Shown piece after piece: positions 12,448 through 23,610 of a stretch of 64,000 nt of DNA (positions within the stretch are counted from its first letter, which is position 1; every line of letters begins with the position of its first letter). The translations under genes were made by a program, and so were the position numbers. Source of the stretch: Corinectria fuckeliana (Eukaryota; Ascomycota; Sordariomycetes; Hypocreales; Nectriaceae); assembly GCA_019137255.1 (NCBI GenBank), contig WPDH01000065.1, positions 186,001-250,000 of the forward strand, in the 5' to 3' direction. The notes beneath the pieces are model-generated. The model was not told where the DNA came from. It saw only the letters and a list, made by a program, of their open reading frames with translations, and searched no databases.

Positions 12448-13597
12448 ATTTATGTTTTACGCCTTATACCCAGAAAAAGTTCCCCGCGTTTTGTTTGTAC
12501 AGGACTGAACGTTGCGTGGGCTGAACGACGGCTGTTGCACGAGTTTCCTACATGGTAATACTCGGGTCTCTTCTGTCCTCTTCTTATGTTATTATACAGG
12601 TGAATGATTATACGCGTATATTACTACGGAGTCTTCAGGTACATGGAACGTTGCGTCAATTGGTTTTCACTTTTCTTTGTCTCAGGGTTCAGGGGATAGG
12701 TTTCCGGGGCTAGGAGCTAGGGATGATTTGGGGTAAATTTGGTACATAAGCTGAATGACTGCGCTTTATTTCCACACGGTTGTGACTTACAGGTAGATGC
12801 TCGTTCGGATGGGATGGCCTTTGAGCCTCGGTGATTAGAAATGAGACGGCAGTACCGGGGTGTTACGGCGAGCAGGCTTCATCTCTCAGACTTATTAGAG
12901 GCTGGCAGGAGTTGCTTCCGAAGTACGATAGGGTGATGCTATATCCAAGGTTATGTCTGCCATGTGCCCAATGTCATCCTCAACTATATATTTCAACTTT
13001 TCGACGTACTTGCCTGCTGCTTTGGGCAATCCTCGCACACGTCTTGAAGCGGTTCAGAGCCTTTTTGATAATAGATGTCTGAGAAGACGTATTGTTGTCG
13101 TCTATCTGTAATACTAACCCAAATTAACCAACTTCCACTCCTCTCCATGAAAACTGGCATGCCCCGTGACACCACCATCCTTTCTTTCGCCTTCCGTTTC
13201 ACAAACATTAGACATCATGTATCGTCTTCAACTCGTTCAACGAGTCTCCCCCTCCGCTGCTTTTCCACCGATCCGTCCATCCTTGCGCAAGTACACCACC
13301 GCAAGAAAGAAAAACATCGTTAAAATAGGACTAATAATAAAAGGAACCCGTGTATGTAGCGAATGTTGAGAACCTGAAATTGTAAACAAGTTAAAGAATA
13401 TTGAGGTCCGAAAGATTGTGCGAGACTCCGTCTTTGCCAGTACGTCGTCTATTGTCGGTGGGTATCCATCCATTTCGCCGCCTAATACGCCATGGCATGA
13501 AAATACAAGAAGAAAAACGAGGGGAAGCAGAAGAAGCAGTAAGAAAAGAGGGCGAGATGTGTCAAATGCATCAACCATCGCAATCAACCAGGCACTA
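12448..13597. other. Intergenic, convergent 3' ends
   Basis: Space between two convergent genes, probably holding both 3' untranslated regions. Short open frames overlap each other and show no domain. I see nothing else in it. Confidence 0.6.
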
Positions 13598-16500
13598 CTA
13601 GTCATGCAGGCCGAAAATCTTGCGCAAGGAGCCAAACTTCTTCTTCTTCGGAGTCTCGAGCGTCGCGTCGTGCGCTTCGGGAAGCGCCTCGGTCCCGTTG
13701 TGACTGAGACCAAGAGCGCCCTGTGATGTGCTGCGGCGCTTGAGGAAGCCTTGCCTGGAAGTTGGCGACGACGGAGCCGCGCCGCTGGCAGTAGAAGGGC
13801 GCTTGTCCTCGTTGACGTAAGTGTCGTGCGATTCGTCTTCGCCGTAGGCGTCGTCCTCGGGCTGAGCATCGGCGTCTTCATGCAAGGGCCAGTTGGGACT
13901 GCGCTTCTGAAGCCGGGAGCTGTGCTGGCCGCTTGTGTTGCGTATCACGGCGAGCTCGTCTGTGCTGCGCTCCAGCCGCGTGCCTTGTCGCGCTGCACTC
14001 TCGCTTACGGGTCGCGATATCTTGCCGCCGCCGTCCTTTTTGCGCCGGAGGATAGACATCAAGCTACTTCGTCGTGTGTGGCTTGGTCGAGGTCCACCGG
14101 ACACTTCGGTATTTGCGGGCTGCGTCGCTGTTGACGGTCGCAGGTTGTCTCGTCCGGAACCGCTTCGACTAAGCGTCGTGCCCGCCTTTGTCGTGGCGAT
14201 GCCGTTGCTTGCTACGAGAGGGTGAGGCGGCTCGACGTCGTCGTCGCTGTCAGGGAGGTCTGGAGAGTCCTCGTCTTCTCTCTGAGATGGAGGAACGCCC
14301 ATGGCAGTAGCGGCAGCCGAGTTGGATGTCTTGTCGCGCATTGTCTTGGGCACTCCGTTCCCTCTTAACCTAGGCACGGACGCTTCTTCTTCGTCGCTAG
14401 AGTCCGCGAAACGGCTTCGCGTTGCAGGCCGGGCATCTTCCTCGTCGCTCGAGTCGGCGAACCGACTGCTGCTGCGACCCTTCTTGGCCTTCTTGTTCGA
14501 TGAGCGGCCAAAGCCGGACATGCGTAGGCTGGCAGTGCTACGGTCACTGGATTCGCCGCGTAGCGACTGACGCATGCGGCCGCCGCCCACGACAACGGGA
14601 GGCGGAGACACCGTGCCAGAGTTGCGGCGGAAAGCCGATCCCGTGGGTGACAGAGAACGAAGGCTGAACCGGCCGCTACTCTTACCAGCATCGGACGAGG
14701 GACCAGTAGGTTCTTGTGCGCCGCCTCTCATTGTCCTTTTGAACCCGAAGCCTTCTACCCCATTCAGCTTGGAACGACGAAAGCTGCTTTCACTGGAATC
14801 GGAGCCCCGTCGCCTTAGACTTGGCTTCATGGGAGGGGTCGCTAACGAAGTCGCTCTTTCGGCAGACTGATTTCGTCTTGGGTTTCGGACTGGCGCTGTA
14901 ATTGGAAGTTGATATGATGCTGGCCGATCTCGATTCTTCTGCAATGACCGGGACGTGACTGCATCATTAGTAGCCCCATTCGATCTCATCGACTTCTGCA
15001 TCTTGGTAGAACCAGTGACTGCAGGCTCAGCCCGGAGGGACTTCCGCAGATGACCATCGTTAGGGGTTGCTGCAGGGGTACCGCCTGATCTCATAGACAT
15101 ACGCATGCCCCCAGATGAGGCTTGCCTCGTCTGCTCCTGTGCCTTGGGCGCTTCCCCACGCATCGACTTCTTAAGCTTCGATCCGCCAGAGCTTTTGGCT
15201 TTAATGGCTCTGATAGGCGATTCAGGTTCCTCGGAATCGTTCCACGACGTACCTGGCTGAATCTGATAGACTCGCTCAGGATTGCGGGATTCTTCGGAAA
15301 TCACCTGCTCCCGCCGCTGGTCCATGGACCTTCGCTTCTTCGTCTTCTTTGGCTGCGGTGCTACCTCGTCAAGATCGGCCTCCTCTCCAGCTTCTTCAGC
15401 GGCCTCCCGCTCCAGTTGGCGCCGTTTGTCGGTGCTGAGGCTTCTCCAATAGGCCTTGGCGTGCTCCCAGTCATCCTGTGTTTGCAAGGGCTCTCGTTTC
15501 AAGGACTGGGTTGGCGCTCTGTCCCTGGTAGCACCGTTCTCCTTAGATTTGGCAACGGTCTTCTCAAACAGTTTCTTGGAGATTTTGTCGACAGGACTGT
15601 CAACAATCGCATCAAGAGACATGAACCCATCACCGTCGATATCAGAAAGGTCTTCGTAGGCGTCGCTGTAGATGCTACTTCCATCGGACGACTCCTTCTC
15701 TTCTTGAATGTCCTGCATCTGAGGGCTCGGAGGAGCGCCCAAAGAAGACTCCATAGATCGCGGCGGCGTCAACGGTGGAGGACGGTTAGAGCCCACTGAT
15801 CGCGCTGGGCGGTTGGTATCCACATTCAAGACGGGCTTCTCAACGACCTCGTCTGGGGGTGTTCTGGCTTCATCGGATTTTGATGAATCCTCGTCAGGGA
15901 ACCCGCCAGGCAGATCAAAGAAGTCTTGCGGCGAGTCGGGCTGGTTTTCATCTTGAACCCTGGGACTGGGGCGGATTATCGAAATCATCGGGATGCCATC
16001 ATCCGGTCCAAACTCCGTGTTTGTCATAGTTTGATGCTTAGCGATATCGCTGTCAGTCATTTGTGTCGGTTGCGTCTCTGTCGACATTTCCATCTCATCA
16101 TCAGAGCTCAAAGGGCTGTTACTGATATGGCCAGAAGAGTCAACGGATGTCACCACTGGGGGTAATGGCTCCCTATACTTGGAGATATTGGCTGCGTTCC
16201 GCGATGACTGCTCTTGGGCAAGAATAGACCCGATAGCTACATCGCTCGACTGCCCGGGATCTGCTGGAGACACCTGCTCGAGACTTGTATGATGAGGAGA
16301 CACTGCAGACATCTGGGGAGACAAGGCTCGTTCGGCAGGACGAACCAATGGCCGTTCCTCAGAATCCCGCGGCTTCTTCTCTCGAATACTGCCAAAGGAG
16401 GGCAGAGCCGGTCTGGGTGTCATTTTTTCGTCCTCGTCCAAGGTCATCGAGTCTCTCTTCGGTCGGCCGATGATGTTCTGCCATACCTTTTTGTTTTGAG

Positions 16501-18366
16501 GGCTTGGTAACTGAGCAAGGTCAGGTTCAGCTTGGTTTTCCGCAGCCTCCCCAACAATAACAACGTTTTGGTCATCGAAGCTCACACGTACGCTCTTCCT
16601 TCGGGCTATTGCCGCATCTTCTTGGCTGCTTGCACTCATGAGCGCATTCGAAACCTCAGAGCCATCCTCGGAGGGCGATGCATCTCTTGCAAGGCTTCCA
16701 TGTTTCATGGCTGATTTTCGCGGCGACAATGATCGAGGGGGCGGCTCATGTCTCACGAGAAGCCGGTCGGTTTTCGCAGCGAAACGAGGGGTGCGGGCAG
16801 GACTTTCCGAGTGTGCGCGAGTTCGGGAAGTGGTTTCGATGAGACTCTCAGCAATGGTTTGAACCTTGGGCGGTTTGGATTCAGTCTCGACTGTGGTCTC
16901 TGGCGTCGTTTGCAGTAGTGGGGGCGATTTTACTGGTACTTCCCTCGATATCGATTCCTTGTGGCTTTGCGTCGCTGTTCGAGCCTCTTGTTCATACTCA
17001 TCTTCCAACTCCGGAAGTTCATGGACCACAGACGGTCTCTTTTTGACGGGCGAGCGTCGCCGTGTGCTGTCAAGCGGAGGGGCTGTGGTCCTGCTTCCTG
17101 CTTCTTGCTGAGGCGTTGTTGTCTTCTCGACATCCGAATCCGAGTCCAACTCTGAATCCAACAATGACTCTGAGTCTGACTCCGGCTGCACTACTGGTTG
17201 CCGCTTGATTGTAGGCTCAGACTTGGGAGTTGGCTTTGGCTCGGCCTTCTGGGTTTTCTGGACGACTTCGACCCGTCTTTCTGAGACCTGGGAGTTTCTA
17301 GGAGCGGTAGGTGGCGATGCGGGGGCTTCGACTGCCGTACCCTTGAGTCTGCTCATATTTCCTTTTTTGAGATGCGAGCCACTGTGTGATACAACCTGCT
17401 TCTTCTTCTTGATAGGCTTCTCGGAAGCTTCTCGAATGGCTTGCTCACGAGTGATTATCTCGACTCGGGGAACCATTCTCCTCGAATTGGCATCGTAGAC
17501 CATTGTCTGATCCTCTATGCTGCCAGGGCGAGGACGTGAAAAGTTAATGGATGAGCTCGGGCTGCTGGGTCTAAGATCAGAGGAATGCCTCAGGTCTAAC
17601 GCAGCATCCGAATGGCGCATGTTGGATAAATCGCCGGCTGCCGCGGCCCCGAACCACGACGAACCTTGGCCATCTTTCATCTTCTGGCTTGCCGTCCGGA
17701 ACGGTTGCATCTGTAAACTCGTGGCTCTCTTGTGGGGATGGTTTGTCGATTCGGTCTTGTATTGCCGATCGTTCGGGAGACTGGGCACTGGAGGAACGTC
17801 GTGCGACGAGGGCGGGGCGCCGCGACCCGGCGACGGCGAGCGGAACGTCCGGTCCCTCATGGAGCCGGTGCTGGGCGCGCGATGTAGTTCCCTCCCGGTC
17901 CTATCTCGACTGCCCGTGGACGACACCGACGCGCTCCTTCGCGCGGCGCGCTTGGATTGGACTTGGGCGACATTGGTAGGAGTCGTGGGTCGGGCCCTCA
18001 GCGCCGCCGCGGCAGCCGCTGAGGACAGTGAGGGGGATTCGCGGCGCATGAAAGCCGAGGCGGCTGCAGTCGCAGCATTGGGGTTGGCGGTTTCTTTGGT
18101 AAGAGGCTGAGGCGGGCGCAAAAGGTTCATGTTAGCAAACGGTCGCAAGTCGACGGCAGATGGTGAAGTAGAATCAGGGTCAACATCAATGATGCCATCA
18201 CTCGGCGCGCGCGGACGGAATTATCCTAAGCTGCTTCTAGTGCATCCACTTGGGGCCGGCATCTCCCATAGACCTACTGGACACCAAAGGCAAAACCGGC
18301 GTCGTTGAGATGCAAGAGCTTGCTTACCTGGGCGGGAGGCCGATGCCTCCGGGAGCTTCCAAACAT
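13598..18366 (-). CDS. Large disordered fungal protein with repeated S-[ML]-R motifs and basic C-terminal tail
   Basis: Two exons, 18366-18328 and 18106-13598, give 1,515 residues. The start is inferred. An ATG at 18130 opens the long frame, but it lies inside a segment with a TGCTAAC branch point and a CAG acceptor. Upstream, an ATG at 18366 begins 13 codons (MFGSSRRHRPPAQ) ending at a GTAAGC donor, in matching phase. Exon 2 then begins PLTKETANPNAATAAASAF. Almost the whole protein is Ser/Pro/charged low complexity. Residues about 989-1216 hold some nine copies of a [KR]-x-[ST]-[ML]-R-type motif. About 1224-1255 carry two copies of RFADSSDEE. The tail (KKKKFGSLRKIFGLHD) is basic and amphipathic, possibly membrane-binding. 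The N-terminal style recalls fungal eisosome scaffold proteins (Seg1/Eis1-like), but this is a weak resemblance, not an identification. Confidence 0.8.
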
Positions 18367-19898
18367 GGTGGAACGGTGAGGGCAGCGCAAAGCCAACGAC
18401 GATCAGCAGGTGGCGCGCATGAGCGAGCGTCTGAGGTGGGCTGCGACAAGGCTGGAAATGCAGCAAGCTGAGGCTAGGCTGAGTTTCGAGGCCGCGACAC
18501 TGTATAAGCGGTAGGAAAGGCGTTGAAGTATGTACTCAAGTTTAAGCCAAGGGCGAGGAAGAAGTCTGAGAGTGTTAGAGTTGATGACGGAAGGTATCAA
18601 GCCACTGGGGCTAAGAAGAATTGCCCCACTGTTTTGCTAGCATGAATTGATGTGGCCGGGGTATGCTGGGTACCTTCTTCCAGCGTAAATGAGCGCTGTA
18701 AGCATTGCACCTCGCATTGGATGGCCTCAGAGTTCCCTCGCCCGAAACAGCCAGCACAAAGAATGGTGTTTGTAAGCTACGTGATTGTGGTAGTATCTTT
18801 GAACTGTCGCGAGATGCTCAGCTGCCATTGCAAAGGAGCCCTGGAGATCTTCGTTCGTTTCAATTAAGGCCAACTGCAAAAACCCCCGGCTGCTAGTATT
18901 TTTCATCGCAGGGCTAGGCCTTGGTCAATCTTTGTCGTCATCGCAACACTGACAGCTGTTCTCCAACGTTAGCCCTACATACCTAGTAATTGCATCGTAC
19001 CGTACGACCGCTCAACCACGTACGAATACGACCAGGCCAGTTTCTCAGTCGGGCTCTCGGAGCTCGGCTGCCCGGCGATTTCACCACTGGTCCACGGGTC
19101 ACGGCCCGCCCTGACGTCAGTAATGGGGTCGCCCTCATTTCCGCCCGCTTTTCTCCTCATTCCGGCCCGACGAGGGGTGCTAGGTTTTTAGTAGGCCTGC
19201 TTGGCGGCCTGCCCAGAGATACGTACTACTACTACACTTTCTCCGATTTGTCGTTTCCGACGAGCTGGTTTTGCATCTGGGCAAGTCAAATCCAGGGTCT
19301 TGGAATCTTTTTTGTGATACATAGATTAACCTTACCTACTATGTCGGGTAACACGACCAGTACACTGTTCCCGACATCCGGGGTTTTTAGGATCCATTTA
19401 CAGTCATGAGTTTGGATTGTTCTGTCTCCCAGTATGTAAGTAGTAGGATACTAACCACAGGGTTCTTGCCTGACACGAGAGATCATACATACTTCCATCA
19501 TCGTTGCCAACTATCTATCGACGAGGCTTCGCTGCACCCTGGGGTCCTCCCCCTACTAACACTATTCCTTTCCACAGAGTCAAGGAGCCTCCTCCCCACC
19601 GAGTTTGCTCCTCGATCGTCCGCAAATATGTCGCTCCTGAGCAATATAGCCCTTGAGGCTCATCTTTCAAATCGCCTAGGCCCCAATGTCTCTGAGGTTC
19701 TCCATGTACCAAACAGCCCAATTAAATCCAGAAACTTTCCGCTCATCGCTAGTGCCCAGGCTTTGGTCGAGTCTCTTAACCATTGCACCCATACAACACG
19801 CTTTGAACCAAGTCTCGAAACAAGTACAGACCTCTGGGCTCGACAGGAGACGATTTTACTCAGATGTTGAGGTATCCACGCGCTATGAGTTGTGACAC
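18367..19898. other. Intergenic, upstream of the 1,515-residue protein gene
   Basis: No supported gene. Open frames on both strands are short and without domain character. It contains a perfect CRE palindrome at 19112-19119. The right end should hold the 3' untranslated region of the 577-residue protein gene. Confidence 0.55.
19112..19119. promoter_or_regulatory. CRE-like palindrome TGACGTCA
   Basis: Perfect ATF/CREB consensus about 750 bases upstream of the inferred ATG at 18366. Fungal CRE-binding bZIP factors of the Atf1/AtfA type recognise this element. Function here is inference from the motif alone. Confidence 0.4.
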
Positions 19899-21932
19899 CT
19901 AAGTCATGACTCTCGGTGGCATTTTTTGCTTGTCAGTGTCGTCGATTGGTGGAGGAATATCTGGCGCTGACTTCGAATGCAGATCTTCGAATTCGCCCAC
20001 ATAGTTGTCCTCCTCTGATTGTGTCGAATGGCTATTACCAGTGTCCATTGGGGGAGCACTTTGCTCGCCCGCACACTCAACCTGGTCCTGGACTGGGGTT
20101 TGGGCAGCTGGGCCTCTAGCCGGCGCCTTGCCATTCTTCCTCCCCTTTCTGCTCTTGGCCTTGGCCTTCTCAAGGAGTCGCTTGCGTTCGACCTCTTCCT
20201 GTCGATGACGGCGGTCTTTGACTTCGTAGTCTCGGATGAGCGTTCTTGGTGGTTCACCGAAGATCCGCTCGTACTCGCAAAACTCGCAAATCCAGATGTC
20301 TGCTAGCTTTGGGGGGCTATGATAATAGCTGTCGGCTGCAAGCTGTCGGCGGTGCCGAGCAGCCGTACTAAGCTCCCTCTCTAATCGCCGGCGGTCCCTC
20401 CTGCGTGAGCTACTAGAACCACCGCTTGTGGCCCTCAGTGAGTCATCTTTGACCGCAGCAGTGCTGCTGGTGGCTGTCGGCAGCATACTAGGAGATGTTT
20501 GAGTCTCAATGTTGTGCTTCGTTAATTGGCCTTGAAATCTCGCATCAGTACATTACGTTATTAAAAAGGAAGAAAAAGAAGAAAGAATGCATAGTCTTAC
20601 CGGGCCACTGGACAGTGCCAGGAACCTGCGAATCGCAGGTGAATGTGAATTGGGTCGAGGCGGGTGTCGTCTTTCCGACAGACGAATGCTGCTGCAAAAG
20701 ACTGACGTTCTCTTGGCCCTGGGGCCGTAGCTTCTCGGCGTTTGCAATAGCGTTGGAGATGATACCGGTGCCTTCGTGCTCTGTGTTGATGTTAGAGAAA
20801 GGTCGGGACTTCATAGGTCTGATAAGCTAAAACAGGGTATTTTGTTGATGGGAATGATGTGGGAGAAGAAATGACCGCTGTCAAGTAAATGCTAAGTGGA
20901 GGCTGTAATGGAAGGGTTGTAAGGGGAAAGTGTTTGTGCTGCGGCAAGTTCGACGCATTTCTGCACAACTCTACCTGCCTTGAGGCGACAAAGTGGCTGA
21001 CGAAGGAGCGGCGCTGCATATACCGAACGTCGACTGGCGCAAGCCCATGAACAGTGAGATTCTGTATGCAGCTGACCGACGTTTGGCAAATGTGATGTGA
21101 AAGGCAGGGCGGAAAGAGAGCAACACGGCAAGCAGCAGTACTTACCAGGGGATGTCCACTGTGGAGACGCAGTTTTAGATGGCCTTCCAGCCCATGTGTT
21201 GTTGCCGTCAGACAGCGCCCGCAGGGGACTTCTCCCATTTCTAGAGCGCCCAAGTCTCCCTCTGCCAGGTCCCGATATTCCTTGGTTGTTGGTCATGAAG
21301 GTGCCTGACCCTGGGTAACCCGGAGAGTTGGAATACGATCTGTCGCCATTCACTTCGCCGCCACCAGGGGACTGTGCTCGTGTTGATATCGCTAGAGAAC
21401 CGATCTCGTTGTTCAGCGCATGTGTGCCGTTCAAAGTTGAGTCCCCTGCCGATGGAATCTTTCGCTTCTTCTTATTGTTGGTGTTCTCAAAGGAGTCGTA
21501 CCCGTCCACAGATGAAGTCGTCGATGGAGGTGGTTGAGGATTTGGGTGACGTGCCGGATCAGGTCGCGACGGACGACGAGACATACGGGTTAGGATTTCC
21601 GGGGGGGATCTCGTTACTAGTGTACTCCGTAACGCCGTTTCTTCCTCGTCGCCATCCGAGAAACCCACGCCGTTCCGCCGGGGTGTGTAGTTACGCCCCG
21701 GTTCGTTGCGGCGCCCTTGCTCCACAGGGTTCGTCGAGTTTACCCTCAGTGGGCTGCCCTCATCCTTTAGAGTATAGGGAGGGTAGTAGAAGAGAGGGGC
21801 ATTTTCGTGGGTTGATGGAGGGTATTTGATCGAATCTGCAACCTCTGGAGAGAGTCTTTCTCGGAGTCGACGCTTCGGTAACGGCCGAATCGGTCGGTCT
21901 GGGAACAGCGACGATACAGTATCTCGTGACAT
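19899..21932 (-). CDS. Conserved fungal protein of unknown function
   Basis: Four exons (21932-21146, 21071-20975, 20818-20601, 20530-19899) give 577 residues. I recognise the pattern as a conserved filamentous-fungal protein but know no function. The first ~260 residues are basic and Pro/Ser-rich. The conserved core runs from TEHEGTGIISNAIANAEKL through ENVSLLQQHSS to FTFTCDSQVPGTVQWPG. After the last intron comes a Ser/Arg stretch, then ADIWICEFCEYERIFGEPP with a CxxC pair, and a Lys/Arg-rich helix. The three introns were placed so that phases match and the conserved core stays open; the small 97-bp exon 2 is the least certain. The frame is also open upstream to an ATG at 22034, which would add a hydrophobic segment (FVVTGLVGAVAFYLLTRSF) that could be a membrane anchor, so the start is not settled. 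Confidence 0.75.
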
Positions 21933-23610
21933 TATTGGGCTGTGATCTGCTGCCAAGTAACGAAAGCTTCGCGTCAGTAAATAGAACGCCACGGCGCCAA
22001 CCAGCCCGGTCACAACGAAGGGGGATGGGGGCATGAGGGCATGAGAAAGGAAAGAGCGTGGGTCAAGATCTGAATGCCACCGACTGCGACAGTATCCCTG
22101 CCTTGACAGCCGTCGAAGAGACTCCGAACAGATCACAGCCGGCTAATAACAAGGAGGCTTTGAAGGACGTGGGGGAAAGCATACCCATCACACATCGTAC
22201 ATGGAGTCGATTATGAACAGCAGAAGCAAAAACAATGTAACCTCAGTCCTAGTAGACCATAGAAAGCAGTGCTCTAGCTATCAAACCGAATAGCGAGTTG
22301 TTGAACCAAAGGCTTGATCGGGGGGTTCGTCGGGGGATTATCGAAGTTGAATCGTCGAGAGGGGCAAGGATTTGGAGGTGAGTAATTCCACCGGGCTCTA
22401 ATGCATTCTACTTGAGGATTAGAAGACAGTCGTCGGCACAGGTATGTGTAGGGAAAGCAACCAAAATCACAGCACAGCTATCCACGGTAGCTTGGGTCTT
22501 GCGGCGGTGAATGGCGCTCAAGGCGGCCGTGCTGGTGTAGGTAGGTAGGTTGTCGTTGGATGCTTGCCGTGCCAAATTCCGACTTACGCAGTGACGAGGG
22601 CCAAGTGGGCTACCTGGTCGGAGTGAGGGACCTCGGCCGAAGACCCCGGGGAAGGGCCTAAAGGGCTGATTGGTCGCCAAAATAAGGTGCGAAGGTTGGA
22701 GAGATTGAGGTTGTGGCAGCGCTGAGCTCGACAGGTTGGAGGCTTCACAAGCTCGTTGTGTCCGTAAAGTGTTCGATGTTGGGTAGTCCTCAGGGCACGA
22801 TTGGAAATGATAGTAATAGTGGCTGCTCGTGCGGTTAGGAGGTGGGTGACAGCGTGCCACCAGGGCCCGGAAGCGCGACTAGTTAGTCAGCACAAGCCAG
22901 AATATCCCAGACACGCATGTGCATAACTCGGCCACTTAGATTATGCACAGGCGGCACAGCACAGGTTGACAGGCAAAGGCACGGGCAAAGGCAAATGTCA
23001 GGAAGGCCCAGCCCCGCAAGGATTTCTAGTGGGCAGGCGCACTTGGAGCAGCTCCCCTGCAAACTGCAAAGCACGGCGGACGGAGCGCTGCTACAGTGAG
23101 ACCACCCACTGCTCACTGCCACTGCCCACTACCCACACTGCCCACTGCCCGCGCCCACTGCCCGCGCCCACTGCCCGCTAATCTACTTACTACCCACGCC
23201 CACGCATCTCAAGTTCCTCTCTCCCGTCTCCTCGCCTCTCTCCTACCCACGCACTCTTCTCTACCCTCTACTCTTGGGCCTTGTCTCTCTCCGTCCCCTC
23301 TCCGGCCCTCCTCCGTGTCATGCCTTTTGCGCCTTTACTCGTTCTCGACATGCTTAGCTGCCAATCTCATCTCCGACCCGGCTGCTCTTCCTCGTTGCGT
23401 CTCTACCTGTAGTCGCTCTCGTCGGCGCTGGCCATCCTCGACCATCCTCGACCTCCCACCGCCGAGCACGCTGCCAATTCTCTTGGCGCTGACCCAGCTC
23501 AACTCCCCCGACGCGCTTCACCACCTCCTCTCGACTCTACACGCACTGCCACTTCATCCTCGTCTCAGCTCTCTCTTCCTACCCGCGTCCCCTCTCATCG
23601 CGTCCTCTCA
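21933..23610. other. Divergent intergenic region
   Basis: Shared upstream region of the 577-residue protein gene (minus) and CTI6 (plus). No gene is supported. Its right part is C/T-rich and includes a minisatellite at 23105-23177. The last 400 bases are pyrimidine-rich, as expected for a leader. Confidence 0.6.
23105..23177 (+). repeat. CCCACTGC-type minisatellite
   Basis: Imperfect tandem array of units such as CCCACTGCC and GCGCCCACTGCCC, with two adjacent near-identical copies at 23148-23175. It lies about 430 bases upstream of the CTI6 start codon. Confidence 0.75.

Noticed and set aside
14301..14870. Plus-strand open frames opposite the 1,515-residue protein gene
   Set aside because: They are shadows of a GC-rich, codon-biased gene on the other strand; their translations are Leu/Arg/Ser noise without domain signals.
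23105..23177. CRISPR-like repeat array
   Set aside because: Short imperfect C-rich units without spacers in a fungal genome; an ordinary minisatellite.
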